Shown: one piece after another, positions 15,027-15,633 of the stretch | How positions within the stretch are numbered: the first letter of the stretch is position 1 | Layout: each line of letters opens with the position of its first letter | Assembly (NCBI GenBank): GCA_047638715.1 | Contig: JBLIMK010000092.1 | Coordinates: 1 to 15,633, forward strand | Length of the DNA: 15,633 nt | Direction of reading: 5' to 3' | Source of the DNA: SHLQ01 sp047638715 | GTDB lineage: Bacteria; Actinomycetota; Acidimicrobiia; Acidimicrobiales; SHLQ01 | The notes under the pieces: generated by a model | The model's database searches: none | Seen by the model: only the letters and a program-made list of their open reading frames with translations | What the model was told of the DNA's origin: nothing | Program-made: the position numbers and the translations under genes

Positions 15027-15633
15027 CGCGAGACCGGACCTTCGGCCGACATTAGGGGAAGACGGGAATCGATTGGCTGGTCGGACAGGACGTCGCGTAC
15101 CCAGTGGTGGGTTGGGTCGTCGCAGAACGCCATGTTGCGTTCGCCGCCGGGGCCGGCGAGAACGTTCAGGTAGTACATGTTGTAGCCCGGGGCCGCAATG
15201 CACGGGCCGTGGTAGCCACGTGGCACGAGGAACGCGTCGCCATCGTGGACCACCACGTTCTCGTCGATCTCGGGCAGACCCTCATGTCCAATGCCGGTGT
15301 ACGTGCGGTGCATCCCAAATCCGGTCGAGGTGTAGTTCGTCGTTCCGGCTGCGCCGATGCGGAAGTAGTAGATCTCTTCGTTGTTCACTTCACATTCGGG
15401 TGAATCGTCGTGTTTGTGCGGTGGGTAGGACGACCAATTTCCATCGGGTGTGTAGACCTCGACACACATAAGTTTGTCGGCACCGCCAAATTGTTCGGGC
15501 GAGCAGAAATTATTGATCTGTCGGCTCGCTTGCCCTCCGCCGCGAAGCTCGACGCTGACGTCTTCTGCCGACCCGTAGTGAAAGTCGGTGCGGCGCTCGG
15601 CTCGGGCCGAGCACAACGCGAGCTCGACCGGTG
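15023..15633 (-). CDS. iolB: 5-deoxy-glucuronate isomerase, C-terminal two thirds
   Basis: Partial gene entering from the right edge; the frame is open to base 15633 with IolB-like sequence (PVELALCSARAERR), so the TTG at 15616 is not the true start. About 202 residues are present of the ~290 expected. Canonical IolB features are RGGGQASRQINNF, GNWSSYPPHKHD (two metal-binding His), NEEIYYFR (metal-binding Glu), GFGMHRTY and LVPRGYHGPCIAAPGYNMYYLNVLAG (final metal His). This copy is closer to textbook IolB than the one at 4918-5805. It is the first visible gene of the minus-strand operon; its promoter and any upstream iolE, iolC or transporter genes lie outside. Confidence 0.93.
   Translation of the reverse strand, partial: PVELALCSARAERRTDFHYGSAEDVSVELRGGGQASRQINNFCSPEQFGGADKLMCVEVYTPDGNWSSYPPHKHDDSPECEVNNEEIYYFRIGAAGTTNYTSTGFGMHRTYTGIGHEGLPEIDENVVVHDGDAFLVPRGYHGPCIAAPGYNMYYLNVLAGPGGERNMAFCDDPTHHWVRDVLSDQPIDSRLPLMSAEGPVSR

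Noticed and set aside
15027..15203. Longer N-terminus for the D-2-hydroxyacid dehydrogenase
   Set aside because: The extra 59 codons lie over the iolB end, are Arg/Pro-rich, and the ATGA overlap at 15026 gives a well placed start.

Overview
The window is high-GC DNA, densely coded, with many GTG starts and 1-4 nt gene overlaps. It fits an actinobacterium, possibly a member of the Acidimicrobiia, although I cannot place the genus from sequence alone. The strongest taxonomic hint is the left end: a divergent HAD-IB phosphatase gene next to a short TadZ/Ssd-like ATPase, TadA and the start of a TadB-like protein. This is the arrangement I recall for Rv3661-Rv3660c-Rv3659c-Rv3658c of Mycobacterium tuberculosis.

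Layout. (1) 1-2046, minus strand: tadZ, tadA and tadB (cut by the window edge), overlapping reading frames of a Tad/Flp-type pilus or secretion locus. (2) 2047-2205: short divergent intergenic region with a candidate leaderless promoter for the HAD gene. (3) 2206-3015, plus strand: HAD-IB phosphatase with a C-terminal membrane segment. (4) 3019-3941, minus strand: remains of a glucose/sorbosone dehydrogenase gene that has lost its start and N-terminus. (5) 3942-3995: a pair of palindromes (REP/BIME-like) exactly where that gene is broken. (6) 4028-15633, minus strand: eleven tightly packed genes forming one apparent operon that enters from the right edge.

The operon, in transcription order, is: iolB (partial), D-2-hydroxyacid dehydrogenase, Gfo/Idh/MocA oxidoreductase, iolD, a second Gfo/Idh/MocA oxidoreductase, a membrane desaturase-type oxygenase fused to a Rieske ferredoxin, an RmlD-like SDR, iolG-like inositol dehydrogenase, a classical SDR, a second and divergent iolB, and a LacD/YihT-type class I aldolase. 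The core is inositol catabolism: IolG oxidises inositol to the inosose, IolD opens the ring, IolB isomerises 5-deoxyglucuronate, and the aldolase probably takes the place of IolJ. IolE and IolC are not in the window and may lie to the right.

The part that goes beyond textbook inositol use is the desaturase-Rieske fusion together with several extra dehydrogenases and a duplicated IolB. In rhizobia, MocD (desaturase-like oxygenase) and MocE (Rieske ferredoxin), with a reductase MocF, are needed to demethylate the rhizopine 3-O-methyl-scyllo-inosamine, after which the product joins the inositol pathway. I infer that this operon lets the host use O-methylated or otherwise modified inositols, with a one-piece MocD-MocE enzyme. 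This is a hypothesis from gene content, not a demonstrated function.
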